Origin: Pseudomonadota bacterium | Lineage (GTDB): Bacteria > Pseudomonadota > Gammaproteobacteria > Pseudomonadales > Halieaceae | Direction of reading: 5' to 3' | Assembly: GCA_015222725.1 (NCBI GenBank) | Contig: JADFVW010000167.1 | Coordinates: 1 to 32,563, forward strand | DNA length: 32,563 nucleotides | In this document: one piece after another, positions 31,160 to 32,563 of the stretch | Layout: the number at the start of each line of letters is the position of its first letter | How positions within the stretch are numbered: the stretch's first letter is position 1 | The notes under the pieces: generated by a model | Database searches by the model: none | What the model was told of the DNA's origin: nothing | Seen by the model: the letters and a program-made list of their open reading frames with translations, nothing else | Program-made: the position numbers and the translations under genes

Positions 31160-32509
31160 CTAGGCGGTAACTCCCTTGATAAATATATACAACAATGCCG
31201 GGGGCACCACGAACCGGATCAGGAAATGCCAGAGCTGGAAACCCCAGGCATTCAGGGAAGTCAGTTCATCCCGTGTAGCCTCTTTATTCACTACCCAGCC
31301 GGCAAATACTGCAATCAACAGGCCGCCCAGCGGCAGCAGAATCTGGTTGGAAAAGTAGTCCAGGGAATCATTGAAATTCTTGCCCGCGATAGTCCAGTCG
31401 CCCAGCACGTTATAGGACAGGATACTGAGCACGCTTAACACGGCGATGGAGCCAATAACGATTAAGGCGCTTTTATGCCGCGGCATGTTATAGCTGTCCT
31501 CCAGCCAGCCATTGACACACTCAATCAGGCCCACCATGGAAGTAATGCCGGCAAATGACAGCATTAAGAAAAACAGAATACTAAAACCATAACCGCCGGG
31601 CATCTGGGCAAAGGCTACCGGAAGTGTCTGAAAAATAAGCCCAGGACCGGCGGCAGGATCCAGGCCGTTGGCAAAAACCGCCGGAAAAATAACCAGCCCC
31701 GCGAGAATGGCGACAAAGGTATCGGCAATGACAATAATAAAAACAGACTGGGTAATTGAGATGGACTTGGGCAGGTAGGAGCCATAGATCATCATGCCGC
31801 CCATGGCCACGCCGATTGAGAAAAAGGCCTGGCCAATGGCCACAAGTACAGTTTCGGGACCAATTTTGCTGAAATCCGGGGTGAACAGCCAGGCCACCGC
31901 CTGATCAAAGCCACCGGCAAAATAGTTATAGCCCGCCAGACCGAACAGCAACACAAACATCAGGGGCATCATTACCACCACCGCGCGTTCTATACCATTT
32001 TGAACGCCCGCGTAAATAATCATGCCGGTGATGGCCAGGCCGATCAAGGTCCAAAAAATCATCCCCAGGTTATTATCCAGAATGCTGGCAAATTCAGCGT
32101 TGGCAGCTGCACCATCCATACCGACAAAACCGGTTGTTATAGCCGTGAATAAATACCATAACACCCAGCCCACAATAACGGCGTAGACTATTTCAATGGT
32201 GTAAGCGGCCAGTAATCCCATGCCGCCAACTATTCCCCACTTTCTGCTCTTGCCATTTTCAGCGGCGACATTGGCCATGGCATTTGGCGGGCTGGCCTGC
32301 CCGCGTCGGCCTATCAGTAACTCCGCCATAAGAATAGGAATACCGATACCAAATGCACAAGCCAGGTAAATGAGAACGAAGGCCGCACCGCCGTTCTCAC
32401 CCGTGACATAGGGGAAACGCCAGATATTGCCCAGTCCAACGGCAAAGCCCACCGACGCCATCAGAAATGCAAAACGAGAAGACCAGTGTGATTGCGTGCC
32501 TCCGGCCAT
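31160..32509 (-). CDS. Sodium-dependent transporter (NSS/SNF family)
   Basis: This is a 449-aa neurotransmitter:sodium symporter homologue (LeuT/MhsT fold, about 11 hydrophobic segments). TM1 carries GFAVGLGNIWRFPYVTGENG, the unwound Na+/substrate-binding segment, and TM6 carries the AIGQAFFSIGVAMGGMMIYGSY stretch (in part FFSIGVAMGGMMIYG). The substrate is an amino acid, identity unknown. GGAG lies 7 nt upstream of the ATG at 32509. It is the first gene of the transporter operon; the remaining 54 bp to the edge is its leader, with a TATAAC hexamer but a -35 region cut off by the window edge. Confidence 0.93.
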   Translation of the reverse strand: MAGGTQSHWSSRFAFLMASVGFAVGLGNIWRFPYVTGENGGAAFVLIYLACAFGIGIPILMAELLIGRRGQASPPNAMANVAAENGKSRKWGIVGGMGLLAAYTIEIVYAVIVGWVLWYLFTAITTGFVGMDGAAANAEFASILDNNLGMIFWTLIGLAITGMIIYAGVQNGIERAVVVMMPLMFVLLFGLAGYNYFAGGFDQAVAWLFTPDFSKIGPETVLVAIGQAFFSIGVAMGGMMIYGSYLPKSISITQSVFIIVIADTFVAILAGLVIFPAVFANGLDPAAGPGLIFQTLPVAFAQMPGGYGFSILFFLMLSFAGITSMVGLIECVNGWLEDSYNMPRHKSALIVIGSIAVLSVLSILSYNVLGDWTIAGKNFNDSLDYFSNQILLPLGGLLIAVFAGWVVNKEATRDELTSLNAWGFQLWHFLIRFVVPPALLYIFIKGVTA

Positions 32510-32563
32510 GAGGAATCTCCGTATTATTTTTAGTTTGTTATAGGCCGCAGTCTACACCTTATG

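Noticed and set aside
1-32563. Prophage, IS element, CRISPR or defence island
   Set aside because: No transposase, integrase, phage structural, Cas or nuclease-ATPase genes are visible; gene content is core or catabolic, and no direct-repeat/spacer pattern was seen.

Overview
The window reads as an ordinary chromosome segment of a marine-type gammaproteobacterium, most likely near the Cellvibrionales (Halieaceae/Spongiibacteraceae). The evidence is the set and order of genes: gyrA next to mtaD-mupP-yciK, then the rluB-scpB-scpA-yciO-rnm / yciB-yciI neighbourhood. The protein sequences are gammaproteobacterial, and there is a steroid/lipid-type catabolic block. No tRNA, rRNA, IS element, prophage or CRISPR array was seen. 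The family assignment is inference.

Layout. 1-1597 (-): 5' part of gyrA, running off the left edge. 1598-1999: the only gap over 300 bp; it holds a long structured palindromic repeat (copy 1). 2000-4773 (+): mtaD, mupP, yciK (purine-nucleoside salvage, peptidoglycan recycling, SDR). 4770-8754 (-): rnm-yciO-scpA-scpB-rluB, tightly packed. 8859-11914 (+): yciB, yciI, an SH3/coiled-coil membrane protein, a periplasmic cyclophilin and an atypical pdxJ. 11941-12048: copy 2 of the palindromic repeat, between convergent genes. 12070-17948: METTL20-like methyltransferase (-), rluA (+), a crotonase-fold protein lacking one catalytic Glu (-), rsmE (+), then msrA-MFS-dinB (-). 18044-21133 (+): Tat-exported PhoD phosphatase, two small uncharacterised proteins and a membrane J-domain protein.

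21134-27252 is the most specialised metabolic block: an EthD-fold protein, an SDR resembling 3beta/17beta-hydroxysteroid dehydrogenase, a DUF1499-type membrane protein, a second SDR, two adjacent acyl-CoA dehydrogenases, and a ketosteroid isomerase with its full catalytic residue set. Together they point to steroid (or similar polycyclic) oxidation. 27284-29756 (+) holds a membrane-anchored tyrosine-type phosphatase and a cardiolipin synthase. 29771-32509 (-) is a two-gene operon of Na+-coupled amino-acid transporters (NSS then AGCS).

The least explained signal is the repeat pair. Two intergenic elements share a core (a 7-bp hairpin with compensatory changes and an invariant AGGGAY loop, followed by a conserved motif containing CCATGGATGG). 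Each core is enclosed by long inverted arms whose sequence differs completely between copies. Two smaller candidates are a palindrome over the msrA transcription/translation start and a hairpin that would bury the Shine-Dalgarno of the phosphatase gene.
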